Made by a program: the position numbers and the translations under genes. A DNA stretch of 64,000 bases from assembly GCF_024679095.1 (NCBI RefSeq), contig NC_066518.1:1263678-1327677 (forward strand). The letters run 5' to 3'. The DNA comes from Eriocheir sinensis (Eukaryota; Arthropoda; Malacostraca; Decapoda; Varunidae). The notes below the pieces were generated by a model. That model was not told where the DNA came from, made no database searches, and worked only from the letters and a program-made list of their open reading frames with translations. Positions within the stretch are counted from its first letter, which is position 1; every line of letters starts with the position of its first letter. Of the stretch, positions 11,790 to 25,789 are shown piece after piece.

Positions 11790-13380
11790 AAATTGTTTTG
11801 ACTGTCAAAACAACCAGATGCTACTCTTCTGCCTTCCTCATATTGACTTCAATAGTATCTAACTATATTGTGTACCCCCTTATGATTTTCAAAGTTCCTG
11901 TCATTTTCCACTTTATACAATGTAACTCATCAGCAAAAACAAGGTCAGTGACTCTGGTGTTGCTATTAGATGCTCTACAATGACTTTGGTCCATAACTCT
12001 GCCTAATAATCAATACAAGAGAAAAGTGATGAGTCAAGGACATAGCCCTGCTTCACTTCTGTTTTCCAAGGAAAGAAGCTTGATACATGCCCTGCTCCCA
12101 CAGTACAGGCCATTCAATAGATCAGCAATACTTCTAGAAATCACATTTGCAGGAGATTCCAGAGTGGTTTGTGATGCACTGAATCAGAAGTTTTCTTGAT
12201 ATCAATGTACGTACAAGCTTTCCCTGTTAAAACTCTCATTGGTGCTCCACCAATGCATGAAGCACTAGGATAGTTGGTTGTTGACTTACCAGGCATGGAC
12301 CCAGTCAGGTTTCTATAACTTCAGCTGCCAGTTGCAAGTCTGCATGAACAATTTATAGGCAAGCACATTGCCTGGCACACTGAGCAGTGTAATACCATGT
12401 TAGTCATTACAGTCCTGACAGTTCCCTTTCCCCTTCCAGATAGGGATGACCAACCCTTTCTTCCAGTCAGGAGGAATGGTATTACATTGCCACATAGCAC
12501 TCAAAACCGCAGAACACCTGCGGATCATGGCCGCACCTCTAGCTTTAAGCCGGTCTGCATTGATGTTACAAACACCAGCTGTTTTTCCACTCCTCAACCT
12601 TGCAACAGTTTCTCTGACCCCATCAAGAGAGGTCAATGGGTGGATCAACGTCCACTGTTTGTAACATACTGATTGGGATCTGGCCGCTCAGAAGGCCTGC
12701 CATGTACAACTGCTCAAAATATTCATTTCAACAAGCCCTTTGCCCATTCATGTCTGACATGAGACAACCATCTGCTATTTTGATAACACTCCCCTGAGAG
12801 GGAAGCTTGGAGTAAAGCTTTCTCAGTGCTTGGTAGGCAGATCAGAGACCATTTGCATTGAAATGGCCCTCAACGCCCTCAGCAAGACTCCTGACATACT
12901 TCTTTGTCTCTCCTTAGAAAGTAGTCCTAGAATCCTATGCAACAGAGCCCTATATTGGTCCTGATTCAGTCCTGATTTTTTTCCGTGTCTCCCTTCGAAA
13001 CAAAACCACTTCTCGACCTTGGATGATCTCCAATGGACTCCTTTGCAGCTTGAGTTTTAACATTTGAAGGTATCCTACTAATCTAGAGGGTCCTCATAGG
13101 TGCTGAGCACATTGAACCATTTTGAGACTGTGATTGCATTTGCATGGGCTCATGCCAAGTCATTTAGTCTGCAGATGAATCACATTTTGAGATTCTTCTT
13201 AACATACAAGCCTATGATTAATTGTAAAGAACTCTGCACTCCAGAAAACCCTCCAGTTTTGAAGGATCCTCCATCAATTGCTGACAAGGATGTGGTCAAT
13301 CTCCTTAGCTATATCTCCAGCAATGTTATACTAAGTCCAGCAGTGCAACTCTGGTCATACCAAGAACCTGTAAAATAGCC
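11790..13380 (-). mobile_element. Decayed LINE, family B (RT region)
   Basis: Minus-strand translation gives VRETVARLRSGKTAGVCN and PPDWKKGLVIPIWKGKG (12650-12400), the usual run-in to the RT domain. PGKSTTN and a YIDIKK-SVHHKPLWNLL block A come next (about 12230), and a TDLVFADE box lies near 11930, where FADD has decayed to FADE. The 13100-13380 part matches the endonuclease-side fragment at 48880-49105. Several frameshifts and stops make it inactive. Confidence 0.8.
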
Positions 13381-13437
13381 AAGTGAAGGTTATCCTTTTC
13401 TGTGTCCAAGGATGATTACTTTAGCACCAACTCAGTC

Positions 13438-13438
<1 letters not shown>

Positions 13439-13485
<47 letters not shown>
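13439..13485. repeat. (TTA)n tract, probable 3' tail of LINE C
   Basis: A TTA repeat directly at the 3' end of the minus-strand LINE that starts at about 13487. On that strand it reads as a simple AT-rich tail, as LINEs often carry. Confidence 0.85.
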
Positions 13486-13486
13486 G

Positions 13487-16005
13487 ATAAGCTACCAAAG
13501 CCTCCCTTCAGGGTACAGATACAACAAGTTGAACCACACAACAAAGGCAACGAATAGTTAAGAAACTGGCCGTCAAAGCCAAAAGGAGGAAAAATAAAAT
13601 TACTGCTTCAAAAAGACATTCACACGATGTAGAAATGTCTGCAGAAAGGACAATCTCATTGGGTAACCAATTCCATAAATTTGTCAACGACGGAACAAAA
13701 CATCGTGAGAATTGCGTCATACAAAAATTCATAGGATTAAAAGCAAGATCATTTTGACTAAGAGCAAACCTCGTGACCCGGGCAGGAGTAAAAGGATCAG
13801 GCAAAGCATTGTGTAAGGGATGCCGATTATTCTTAAAAACTTAAAATAAAATGCCAAGGGCACCAACTTGATGCCGATGATCAAGATCAAGAACAAGTGC
13901 TGGAGAAATAAATTTAATTGAATTGATAGCTCTGTCAGGTAACTTTCAATGACAATTCGCAGCAGACATGCAAACAGGAGCACAATACTCAAAGTGGGGC
14001 AAAATGAATGCATAAAAAGATTTGATTACAGTTGAGTCACAAGCAAATATTTTGAAGCACTTACGAAGTAAGCCTGTCTTCTGTGCAATAGTGGAAGACA
14101 AGGAACGGATGTGCTTCTCAAATGTCAGTTAAGAATCAAGAGTGACTCCCAACAAATGAATACTAGAAATATGCAAACAAGGATGAGGCAGATTCAAGGT
14201 ACGGGATCTACTGATGATAATGGAATGAGCTTTATTAGCATTAAGCTTCATGCCCCAAAGTTGACACTAAGTGGTGATCATTGCCAAGTCCCTATTCAGA
14301 GATGCAGCAACTTCACCTCTGTTGCTAAGAGAGTGAACAGAGAAGTATAGAGTTGTATCATCAGCATATGAAATAAGCTTGTTTCTGAGGTTAATGCCCA
14401 AGTCAGAAATAAAAATGTTAAAAATAAAGGTCCAAGGACACTGCCCTGAGGAACACCAGAAACAACAGGCACCATCAACAACCACACACTATAATCGATT
14501 TAGTCAAAAATTCTTTAAAAATACTGAGAAGACTTCCACCAACACCAAGGAGTTATAGTTTATAAAAATTAAGGCCCTATGATTCACATCAAAAGCAGAA
14601 CTAAAATCAATAGCAACAAGTTGAGACTCGTGCAAACAATCCAAAGAAGACTGCAGGTCATGAGACAGAGACAAGAGAGCATCACATGTTCCCGAACCCT
14701 TATGGAATCCGAACTGAGAATCAGGTAACTGACTGAATTTATCACAGTATATGGAAAGCTGTTTAGCCAAAAGCCTCTCAATGATCTTTGAGAGGATAGG
14801 AATAATAGAAATTGGGCAGTACTCAGTAGGAAAAGTTGAAGTTGAGGCTCCCTTCGGGATGGGGGCGATGTTGGCCTTGTGCTAACAAGAAGGAAAACTA
14901 CCAGACTTCAACAGTAACCTAAATACTACAGCAAGTTTTGGTGCTAAGAACATACCAATCTTCTTAAAGAATAGAGGAAAAAAACATCTGGATCCGTCCC
15001 ACCATATATATCAAGAGCTAGAAGGTACTTTTTCAATTCACTGGATCTAAATGCAAGTGAGCTAAGTTTTGGAAAGGGGAAACAGGTCAAAGGTAGGGAT
15101 AATTCATCGTTACACTTTTTTAATAAAAATATCAGAAAGTAACTTTGCCTTTCTTAAAGGATCAAAGGACATTGAACCATCAGACTCGCGAAATGGAAGC
15201 ATGTTAGAATCGACACCAAACAAGGGGGATTTAAGAGAAGCTGACCATTTGTGTGGTTAAGTAGTTCCTGCAAGAACATCCTGTATATGAGAATTATAAG
15301 CAGCTTCAGCTGCATTATAGATTCTCTGAGCATCAGCTATAAGAGCAACATAATTATCCCATAGCAACTGGCATCGATTCTGTCTCCATGGGTGATAAGC
15401 AGCCTGCTTATCATCAAAGGCTCACTTACAGTCATCATTAAACCAGGCTTTATCTCTTATTCGAGATTTGATTTTCTTAGATGGAACTCTGCTGCATAAA
15501 ATATCAAATAGACAAGTATTAAGAGCAGAGACTGGGTCATTGGATTGAAAAATAGTATGCCACTGAATATTATCAATTTCAGAACAAACATTGTCCCAAT
15601 TGACTCAAGATTTAAGATAGACCTGACGGGAAATGGTGATATCAGGCACAGTGAAGTCTAAACAGATCTTACAATGAATGGCATTACGGTCAAAAGTACC
15701 TATGGGAGCAAGGACAGAAGCCATTACAACACCAGGAATGTCAGTTAAAGCCAAATCCAAGCAGTTCCCAGAACTGTGTGTAGGTCCATGAATCAGGTGC
15801 TCACAACCAGACAGATTAGAGTAATCCAGAGCAGCAAGACCATTACTATTGGTTGGAGATATAGAACCCAACCATTCTTGGTGATGACCATTCAAGTCTC
15901 CAACAAATATAAAAGATGCTTTGACATCAACTGACTGTATTGAAGCCATAGCAATTAAAAGGCAATCATACAAGTCATTATTAGCATCTGGATTCCTATA
16001 TAATT
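13487..16005 (-). mobile_element. LINE family C, endonuclease plus RT, 5'-truncated and broken
   Basis: From right to left on the minus strand: an endonuclease piece with FIFVGDLNGHHQEWLGS and LDLALTDIPG (15973-15640), an RT finger region with PDSQFGFHKGSGTCDALL (about 14720), VAIDFSSAFD (about 14610), [15 protein letters not shown] sequence and SYADDTTLYF (about 14370). The C-terminal domain SLTNLWNWLPNEI (about 13670) and the simple-repeat tail follow. Frameshifts separate the pieces. Order and spacing are those of a single element of about 2.5 kb. Confidence 0.88.
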
Positions 16006-17850
16006 AGGTACAAGTATCCTGTAGGCTTTGCCAACAGTATTGAGTGATTTTCTGGTGTGCCACAGGAGAATTCAAGGAACTGCTACAAATAATCTCCTAA
16101 TACTACACAAAAGCTAAAAATAAAAACTAGATTTTATAGTCTATGGCAAGGTTAAGAATACTGAATATGAAACTAGTAGGATCATTTAGATATTCTGGAA
16201 GGTTTTCAGTTATAATACGAATAACACTCATTGACACTGAAGGTTAGATTAAAATGAGAAGCAAGTCAACAAGAAGTTTTACTGTGTCACCTTTACACCC
16301 ATGTTTTAGGGGGAAAGAAAAGGAACGATATCAACTTACTACATGAAATTTTAAGGACAGAAAACTGAAAAAAGTAACAAGGAATATTTTTTTCCTAGGA
16401 TATTACTATAAACTGTATTTGCAAGTGTGGACATAGTTGCAGTGATGACTAACAATCAGGGTACATATTAGGTCAGATTTTGTTTTAAAGAAATATATAG
16501 TACAACAAAGTTATTGTTATGCTTTAACATGGTGAAGCTTTTTTTTCTAACCATGGTTAAATTTAGTATTATAACTTAATTTTATGGCTGTAATAAATGC
16601 ACTGTGATAGACCAAAAAACATGAGACTTCAGTTCTCCATCTAGCTGAAATTGTATACATACTAGGATAGGTAATCACTAGCATCAACCTGAGACTGATT
16701 TTCATTTTTCAGTATACTGCACAGTTTCTTTGTCTAAGTATTGTTATGAACTACAGTATATTCATAAGCCCATGAGTTACATCATTGCACAAAAATGTGT
16801 AAGAAGTTGTATTCTTGTGCCATGTAGGTTTATGCAAGATACATACAATTGGAATAAGACATGAGGCAGTGAAATGCTTTGAAGATGCAGGACTTGCCAT
16901 GTAAGCCTTGTAATCTTAAAAAAATAGCCATTTCTATTCAGTGTCAGGATTCATAACTGATGATTACAAATTCACTGAGGTGTGAATCTTGCAGCTCTGA
17001 TACCCTCCAATAAAACCCTGTTTTCTAGAAAAGCTCAAGCCTGGCAGTTTTATGAAGCACATTATAAAGATGATCCTCCATAAGCTTATCAAGTTTACCA
17101 AAGGACTTTTACTGTACTGTATTGTAATTAACTTCAGAAGTCTTCAATATATTAATTGTTTGACTCTGACACTCCTCATTTCCAATAATGGACTCAAGTA
17201 TTTGCTGACCTTCCCAACCATTGGATTAATGACCACAAGGAAGTATTAATATCTGAACAAAATTTTGTATTGTTTATTTGTAAAAATCTTGTATGTTCCA
17301 GTTCTGCATTTTTTATACTGATAAAAAAGTTGTTGTTTTTAGATGTGCACTTAAAAATTTGAAGTCATTTCTATTTTATGGTAAATTTCTTTCATAAAAT
17401 TTCTTCAACATTCTGTCTGTAAATATTTCAAATAGTTGAGTCACTTTATTGTATGGTATTGCATTGCAACATTTGTTGCCCTTTTTTTGCTTACACATTT
17501 TTTTTTTGCCTGATTACACAATAGTTGTTTGATGCAGTTTAGTCACTTATTGAAAATATTCTCAGTTGGATTAATTTTGAGATACCTGCAAACTTCATTA
17601 CTATATATTTCAATCTTTGTGTGGAATCAGTAATTCAATAAGCCAAAAGTAAAACATAATGTTATTGTTTTTAACTACTCTGACCCAATAAGCAGTAGGT
17701 AAATATATTTTTCCAAATTAATTAATATTATTTTCAGTTGGTAAGGTATATCATTGTTGATGTCCCCTTTAAGGTAGTTAACTGGAAGACAAAATTTCAT
17801 TTTATCATTATATTCTATATTTTTTTTTAACTAATTAACTGTGAATGCTT
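16006..17850. other. AT-rich intronic stretch without recognisable features
   Basis: No ORF, element end or RNA gene could be supported. Several short T-rich tracts near 17480-17510 and 17820 precede the acceptor at 17855. Confidence 0.6.
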
Positions 17851-17855
17851 TCCAG

Positions 17856-18316
17856 GGGTTTTGTCTGGAATGCGACGATCCAGAACCACACCTCACCAAG
17901 CCACAGCATTCCTCACAAAAGGGCCAACAGAGTCAAGGTCCGGATGCAGAGACACACGTCCAGCATTAGAGAGCCCATTTTTTTATGAAGAAAGGTGTAA
18001 TCATGGAAGCATGGAAGAACTCTCCAGTCAAGCTTTAGCACAAAATGAGAGGCAGCCTTTCAGGAAATCAAGTTCTCATAGTATGTGCCTGGAGAAAGGT
18101 GTAGAACATGCCTTGGGCAAGGGTGGAGCACCACATCCTGACTCTTTGTTTGACAGTGATGGGTCTGTGTGGGAGACTCGCCCACACTCCCAGAGAGGGG
18201 ATGGACCAAAGGTTGAACCCAGAATGATCCACACACCCAGCTTGAGTCTCCAGTGCAGGACTGAAGGTGGTGTAGAGGGACATGAAGTTGAGACACTGCA
18301 CCTGGACAACATGTGA
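17856..18316 (+). CDS. MARCHF8-like: Probable terminal coding exon of the MARCH-like gene
   Basis: A GC-richer island in AT-rich surroundings holds one open frame, ending TGA at 18314-18316. It starts after a strong acceptor, TGCTTTCCAG, at 17855. The two bases GG complete the Gly codon left open by donor 6148, giving QTSFT-G-VLSGMRRS across the junction. It then runs about 152 codons with a polar composition and no domain I recognise: a charged start RRSRTTPH, an acidic FDSDGSVWETR (about 18140) and an end VETLHLDNM. AATAAA follows at 18473. Not recognising a homologue is the main doubt. Alternatives are a terminal exon of another unseen plus-strand transcript, or a chance ORF. Confidence 0.6.
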
Positions 18317-18472
18317 TAACACATTGCTGAAGGTCTTAGGTACATAAATTACAGTCTTCATCATCCATGATTTCCTAACACAGTATATACATATGTATGT
18401 TGTGTCTTAAGACAGAAAGAGATTACTGTTATTGTCAGGAAACTAAGTTAAATTAAAGCAGGTTATTTTTTT

Positions 18473-18478
18473 AATAAA
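18473..18478 (+). promoter_or_regulatory. Candidate polyadenylation signal AATAAA
   Basis: This is the first AATAAA after the stop at 18316. Others lie at 19821 and 20555, so a long AT-rich 3' UTR containing TA tracts is also possible. Confidence 0.45.
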
Positions 18479-18616
18479 TTAATCATTATTTGAATTTTGG
18501 GAAAAAGCATTTTGGGTCTTCATATCTTCATTTAATTATTTAGTTCTCTTATATACTTCATGTGTACTTCAGGATACTTCTTGAAACATTGTCAAGTTTC
18601 TGTGTCGATGTGATTC

Positions 18617-18747
<131 letters not shown>

Positions 18748-19026
18748 CTTTGAAACCATTGCAAATATAAAGCAGTACTAAAAGCAATGGTTTAATTCTT
18801 AGTTACCAGTTTACAACATAAAGCTATGTTATGGAGATACAGATAACAAATGAATTTTGTGATAATTATATTTTGTACACTGTCTTATGTATTGTAAATC
18901 CACTTTCATATCAGATGCTCCTTTAATTTTTTTTTATTTGTACCCTTATTCATGTCAAAAAATTCATAAAACCACAGGGAGCTAAATTATACAAACATTG
19001 AATGTTCACGGACAGGGTTCAGTCAT

Positions 19027-19204
<178 letters not shown>

Positions 19205-20975
19205 TTAGCAGTGAAATTCTTGTATGCTTATGTACAGTGTTTTTACAGTAGAGCAGTTCATGCCTCCTCGGTTTACCTCCTCCCATCAGTTGAGGAAACG
19301 ATTATAAAAGAGGATAGAACCTTATTAAATGCTATAATTCTTGGAATCAGTCATATAATATTAAAGTCAAATTTAACTTAGTCATTCCACACAGGATTGG
19401 AGCATGTATAGGATGATAGGATCATGCTGTCAACATACAGAATCAAACTGTATTTGGATTAAGTTTGCATTTTACCTACTGAATAATCAGTTTCTACTGT
19501 ATAATGTATGCTGTACATACATATAAATATTTTATGCCCATATGAATATATAAATGCTTTAAGTAGAACAACCATTGTGAAATTATATATTGTAATCTTA
19601 ATTTTATACCAATCGGATTTTTCTATCTTCATGCTGTGTTTTTACTCTGATCACATATTTGAAAGGTAGAAAGTACTATTTTGTATGCAGTGTGACAATG
19701 CTGAGTTTTATTACAATTTTATGTAGTCACATGTCATTTGTAAATGAATGTAATTTATATGAAGAGGCTAAATCCTGTTCAGACATTCAACACAAAACTC
19801 TAAATTTAAAACAACTGAATAATAAACTAACATATATCCGTATGCTGGCATCAGAAAAATAATATTACTGATTTATATTGTATTATCATTGTCTTGTCTT
19901 TAGATTTTCATGTGTAGCCAGAAAGGCAGGATGTTCTTGGGCTAGGTCCAACTCCAACTGACCCTTCCTAGTCATGAAGAGACTTGCCTATCATGTGCTT
20001 AAATAGTTGTGATATTCCCATTCTAGATTTTACTGTAAATAGTTTGTCACAAGGGGACAACTTTTGTACTCTGAAAGTTAGAGGAATGTATTTATTGTTT
20101 TTATATATGATGTATCCGCCCAAGAAGTGTAATGTTCTCTTTATTAGGTGTTGTGTCACTGTACTTGGGAAACATGGGTTTGTATCTTGTGTTTCTACAA
20201 AGGTATGAGTAATAATGTGTAGAGCCTGACTCCTGTTTCATATCACATGTGGCACTTAACTATTGGGAGGTTGTGATATATCTGTGGTTCTTTGTGAGTG
20301 TGGAGATTGTATGCGCTTGTGTGCATGTTCAGCAAACAGTTGGTGGTACATCTCTGTGATATGTGCCATTTCTACTGACTTTGTCCAACTGAATTTTGCT
20401 TGGAAATGTAATAAAAAAATATTTCTTTTCAAAATCAGAAATCAAATTAAAAATAGCTCAGAATTTTTTAGATTTCTGGTGTATGACTTTGTTTTTCATA
20501 AACTAAGTTTTCAAAATGAATTACTTGAATTTAAAATGTATTAGTAAGAAACTGAATAAAAATAAATTTTGTTAATTTAACTGTAGAACATAGACAGTTT
20601 ACTGACAGAGGTTACAAAATGATAGACATTTTAGTAAATATACACCTGTTATTCAGTCTCATCAGTGCCGAAGGTTTTTGAGGTTTGTACTGGTACTTAT
20701 GTATATTAGTTAATGGCTGATCAAAGTAAAAATGCAGAAGTTTTACTAAAGTTGTACAAAATGTTAAAAAAAATCTTCCACTCAGTTCCACTTACATATC
20801 CCTCCAAACAACTGAATTCCATAACCATGACCATTACATAAGTGTGCAGACAAAAGAGGAAAGACTGCTCACTGAAATGAAACTTGCTACATATTCTCAC
20901 ACCATAATGTTGGTGAACTCTGATATTTGTGGTACCTTAAAAACTACATTTGTGAAGTACTGCTGCTGTCTTAAC

Positions 20976-21872
20976 CCGTAAAGGCCAACAATACCCCCCA
21001 CGTCTACCCCCCCACAGCCGCATTAATTGTCTTAAAATCAACTATTGCAGAATGACCTGGAAGCAATTTTACCTGTTAGTATACATATAAATACATCAGC
21101 ATGTGAAATATTTTTGCTTAGCTCCCCCTGGTTGCTTCAGAATAATCGCCGGTAGTTAGAGATTGTGTTGGCGCGTGCAACCCTCGATCCGAGCTGGGCT
21201 GGACTGCTGAGGTGCCAGACTCGGTCCGTTGCAATTTTAGCTGTTAGTATACATATAAATACATCAGCATGTGAAATATTTTTGCTTAGCCCACCCTGGT
21301 TGCTTCAGAATAATCGCCGGTAATTGGAGATTGTGGTGGCGCGTGCAAGCTGGGCTGGACTGCTGAGGTGTCAGACTCGGTCCGTTGTGCGCCCAGGGCC
21401 TTTTCCCGGTCTATTATGGGCCTGTTTGTTTGTTTTGGACCCTCTGTGACAGTGAGGCAGTCACAGCGTGATTTTTTTAGGCGTAGGAGGACTGGCCGCC
21501 TGCATTGGACCCCCGCATAACTGGCCCACGTGCATCATCTCCCGACATCATTGCAGCCTTTTTGGTCCCCCTTGGACGTTTAGGGGCACGTGCAGAAGCA
21601 GCAGCCGTTGCTACAGGTGCCGTAGCACTCGTTGGCGTGGCAGAGGTGGTGGTCACTTTACCGGGGTCGGTCTATGGGACAGAGGTAGGGTGCGTGGGGG
21701 AGGTGGTGATGGTCCGGGGCGACAGTGTAGACATAAGGCTACTCCTCAAGCAAAATTAGCAGCATTACCAATGACAGCGCAGTTTTGATACGCGCGTAAA
21801 GTAGCTGTCCCATAAGGGACCTATTGGCCTGCGGTGATGCAGTCCCATATGGGACCTATCGGCCTTTACGGG
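20976..21872. mobile_element. Non-autonomous piggyBac-like element PB1 (897 bp)
   Basis: A perfect 12-bp inverted repeat, CCCGTAAAGGCC at 20976-20987 and GGCCTTTACGGG at 21861-21872, is flanked on both sides by TTAA (20972-20975 and 21873-21876). TTAA duplication plus CCC..GGG ends is the piggyBac hallmark. The inside has a 168-bp tandem duplication and a GC-rich core (21480-21770), but no transposase motif is visible. Confidence 0.8.
21063..21398. repeat. 168-bp tandem duplication inside PB1
   Basis: The units start GCAATTTTA at 21063 and 21231. They share long words such as GTTAGTATACATATAAATAC, GCTTCAGAATAATCGCCGG and GCTGGGCTGGACTGCTGAGG, with small indels near the end of the second unit. 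Confidence 0.93.
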
Positions 21873-21876
21873 TTAA

Positions 21877-23705
21877 GGACTGATGATGGTTTAGGAACTT
21901 CAATGCATGATTGACAGCAATATTTTTATCAAAATCACAGTAACACTGAGAGAAAAGAAGCAAGAATTACAAGGAACAGCAACGGAGTAGCTTTATCAGG
22001 GATAAAGTATTTCAAATCCCTTATTTCAGCCCATAATTCATTAATCACTTATATCCTTCATTTGCAAGTTATGTTAGCATATCCAATGTTTCATAATATC
22101 TAACCATATTTTATAAGTTCTTACCTTCTTTCAAACCCAGTTTCAATGAGGTGTTTTTTTAAGTCCTCTACATACTACCACAAGACATTTTACTAGTTTA
22201 CATGTTCTTTATGTTCACTACACCTCTTTTGTCCTTTTATAATCATACCATGCCATGATTTTGCTTCAAATTTCTCTTGCTTTGAAAAGCTCCATACATG
22301 CACATGTCAGACCTGTTATCTTCATGGCAACAAGTTGCCACAGGGAAAAGAAAGCAGTATTTACAGTTACATCCCTTTGATGACACTACCTACTTTAACA
22401 TGGAAATGCAAGACTATGCAAGGAAGGGACGTCCACTTTTCTCAACCACGACATGTCAGCCACTTCAATCAATGTAGCACGTAAATAAGTGCACATGTAA
22501 TTCCATGGTAAGTATCAATTTATGCACTAGAGAAATATTTTAGTATATACCTTGAATAAAATTAATTATGAGAGGATAAAGCAAGTGTCTTCTTTTAACA
22601 ACATATATACCATACCTCAGCAGTTGTTCTGTGGATCATATATCCCATAATGGTATGTTGTTGAAAATAGGACATTCCTTTTATGAAGCTTTACTTAGCT
22701 TGGAAATTGGTTAATTCCATGATTTTATCTACCAAGGGGGGAATCTTTATCACCTTTATTTTCTAATAACCACTTGATGTATTTTTCTGGTAACTACACA
22801 AAGACTTTGTAACTGATTTGATAAAATGTAGCAGTGATGTGAAATGTTACTCATACTTTTGCCTTGCGGTCAAACGGTGGGTCAAAAGTTTCAATAAAGT
22901 GCCACACAGAGCTTATAAGCAATTTTATTATTTTATTGCTGTTGAGATTAATGCTGTTACATTTCTAAACACTCAAACTGGTGAAAGTGATCTTAAATCA
23001 ATGTACCAGTGAGTAGATAAAATGTCCTGGAATTAAAATGCACTTGGGTAGTAAAGGCACAAATTTTCCATAAAATTTGTTGAATACTGCCACACCAATT
23101 TGTCTTATGCCACTTCAGGACTCTTTCATCATTACCATTAGAATGCAATTTCAATATCTGGAGTTATTACATATACAGCACTAGGATGCTATTTTTATAC
23201 TGATGTATAAAAAAGCCTAGCATCTCATCCATTCCTTTCACTAAGCTTACATAAACAAAGTAAGCATTCACATAGTTTGACAGCAATCACAAGCATTCAT
23301 GTCAAACATAGTACAACAGTAGTATGATAAATTATCAGGAAAATAACAATAAGATTTTCAAGATGTAATGTAAACTCTAATGAATTACTGGAATTCTACA
23401 TTCCAGCTATGAAGTATCATTTGTGTCCAAGTGACAATTTATAATCATGATGATTACATTTGCTTGTAAAGAGACCCATGGTGTATTGCAGAAGTGCTGC
23501 TAATTTACTTTACATTTTTTAAAAGGTTAAATATATACTGCATTACAAATGCCTGATCTAGAGGGATGAGAGTGAAATTTAAGCCCAGTGATTTTGGGTA
23601 CCCTATCCATAACGTTTTATATTTTATCAATCAAATATTTACTATATCACAACTTATGAAAACTTACAAGCATAATAATTCTCATCAATTTGTGAAATAC
23701 ATATA
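21877..23705. other. Intergenic AT-rich stretch
   Basis: Lies between the MARCH-like gene's 3' flank and the 3' end of the minus-strand ZNF511-like gene. No supported features. The left part may include the ZNF511-like 3' UTR and poly(A) site only near 23500-23700. Confidence 0.55.
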
Positions 23706-24194
23706 TCATGAACATTCTGGCTCACTGGGTAATGCTGCTTCCAAATCTTTCATATTTACTTCTTCTAGTTTTGTTCTTGAACTATGTGGGACATACTTCC
23801 TCTGGTGCCAATGTATACCACTCTTCTTGCCTTGGCCCCTGCTACCTCTGCCTCCTCGGCTGAAACCTCGAGACACTCCAGTGCCAAATGATAAGTTGCA
23901 CGGCACTTTTGGTGATTTTCTTACATTTTCATTTTTACTTTTTATTCCTGCCATTTCATTAGTTTCTGAACTAAACAGCATAGCATTTTCATCTTTAATG
24001 AGTGAAACTTCACATTCCATTGAAGATACTTCTGCTGAAAGGTTTCTGGCATTTTTGCAGTTTTTTTTCCTTTGTTTTCTCCAAGACATATCATATCGAA
24101 AATTGGATGGGAATCGGTGTAATTCTATGCAATGGATATGCCTTTCAGTGGGATTTTTGAATTTTTCAGAGCAGGTTTCCAGAAGACACTGGTA
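23706..24194 (-). CDS. ZNF511-like: ZNF511-like protein, last exon (third zinc finger and C-tail)
   Basis: On the minus strand the acceptor TTTTTTCCAG precedes 24194. The exon opens YQCLLETCSEKFKNP and ends HIHCIELHRFPSNFRYD, a C2H2 finger followed by the short conserved FPxxFRYD tail typical of ZNF511. A basic linker, then KVPCNLSFGTG, a Gly-Arg stretch (GVSRGFSRGGRGSRGQ) and an acidic end follow, stopping at 23706. The exon is phase 0 and adds 162 codons. ZNF511 is a small nuclear C2H2 protein whose biochemical role is little established. The Arg-Gly stretch suggests RNA or nucleic-acid contact, which is inference. Confidence 0.88.
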   Translation of the reverse strand, partial: YQCLLETCSEKFKNPTERHIHCIELHRFPSNFRYDMSWRKQRKKNCKNARNLSAEVSSMECEVSLIKDENAMLFSSETNEMAGIKSKNENVRKSPKVPCNLSFGTGVSRGFSRGGRGSRGQGKKSGIHWHQRKYVPHSSRTKLEEVNMKDLEAALPSEPECS

Positions 24195-24424
24195 CTGGAA
24201 AAAATATTAAATTCCATTTGGAATGAAATTGTATAATTCAACTCCTTAAAAGAAATCAGTGAAAGGAAACTACTTTATAATTACAAATTAACAAATTTGT
24301 TGCACTTACATATAATACAATTCTATGGTAAAATGAAAGGGCAGTGTCTGGTTAGATCAACAGGCTAAATTTATCCATAATTCATTAATAAAAGAAAAGG
24401 CAAAATTTATCAATAACTTATTAA

Positions 24425-25739
24425 CCCTTAAAGTGCAGGTGTCGACAATAGTCGACAGCTGGTGCCTGGGCTCAAACCGCGGGTGTGTCGACAAGGCATT
24501 TTTTGACTTAGCACGCCGTCAAATTAATTTTGTTTATGCTGAAGTAGGGTTAGCATGTCATTTTCTTTCAAATAATACCCAACCATGCTCTTTTGACTAA
24601 TTATTGGTCAGTGTATGACTTGTGTAAGTTTTGAAATGATGTTTGCTAGACATCCCACCTCTTCTCACCTTCCAGTGAATTTCATCCACAAGATGGGGGC
24701 CCTTTGACCTCAATACCCATCAAGGGCATCAAGAAGGCCTAGAAGTTATGTTATTTTGGGGTGTGGTTCACATAAACTGTATTAAAGTTATGCTTCTAAT
24801 TATTAAATCATAGAAGAGAAGTCCACTCGGGGTGGAAAACTGTCTATAAAAATGCGTTCTCAGTGATCCTACTTCAATATTCCGTACGTGCTCTACCAAA
24901 GGTCACATAGTCTTCAACTTAACGTCATTAAACAGTTAAGGGTATGTACTCGTTTATCGATTTTCTAAATATCATCGACCATCCCCCCCAGTTAAATAAT
25001 AATAAGGGGGGGACCAGGGGACCAAAAAAAAAAAAAAAAAAAAAAAATGAAATATAACTATAAAAAAAATATTTACTACTCACAATACAAAAAACAATTT
25101 AAATATAATATAAAAATTACCAATTTTTTTCATGTCCGTTATAGAAATAGATAAATATTACATATGTTAGGACACTCCCCCTGTACTCGTCACTACATGA
25201 AAAGCCAGTTTCGATGCCAAACAGTACACCACTGCACCACTCCAAGCCCCCCCTCCCCCCCATCACCTCCTCACCCTCACGCTGGCTGATGTGTTCAGAT
25301 TTCGAAGTCCAGTGTTGCTCACTCAAAATTTTACAACCGGAAAAATCGCCAGTTACCCCTGTCAATTTAAGATTTTCCCCTAGATTTCAAAAAAAAACTC
25401 TAGATTTAGCGGAAAAAAAACCTAATTTGGCAACACTGTTCGAGTCGGGTTCTAGGGGTTCTACGAACCGGCAACGAGATGATGATGGACGTTGGGACTG
25501 GACTGACACTTGCCGCCTTGCCTGCCCACTGCGTGCGAGTGCGTGCGCGCGGCGACTAGCGACGGCGACCGATATAGACATCGGTACGAAAAGTGAAACT
25601 TGTACTTTACAATGGTACTTCATTCAGTTATGTGAGTTAAGTAGAAGTGAAGGTATGAAAGGTTGAAGTGACGTATGTTTTTGCCTGAATTTGCCTGCGT
25701 GGGAGGACAGGCAGGGAAAATAAGCCCGCGCTTTGAGGG
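24425..25739. mobile_element. Candidate piggyBac-like element PB2 (1.3 kb)
   Basis: TTAA at 24421-24424 is followed by CCCTTAAAGTGC. At the far side GCGCTTTGAGGG (25728-25739) is followed by TTAA (25740-25743). The ends match at 10 of 12 positions. No transposase is readable inside. A poly-A run (25024-25047) and a GC-rich part (25440-25600) are present. Confidence 0.6.
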
Positions 25740-25789
25740 TTAATAAAGGAGCAATAAATTTTTCTTGTCTATGTATCTACATCTCTGAT

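Noticed and set aside
21468..21788. GC-rich frames of 84-106 codons in PB1 as a gene
   Set aside because: Two overlapping frames, no recognisable domain, fully inside a TIR element.
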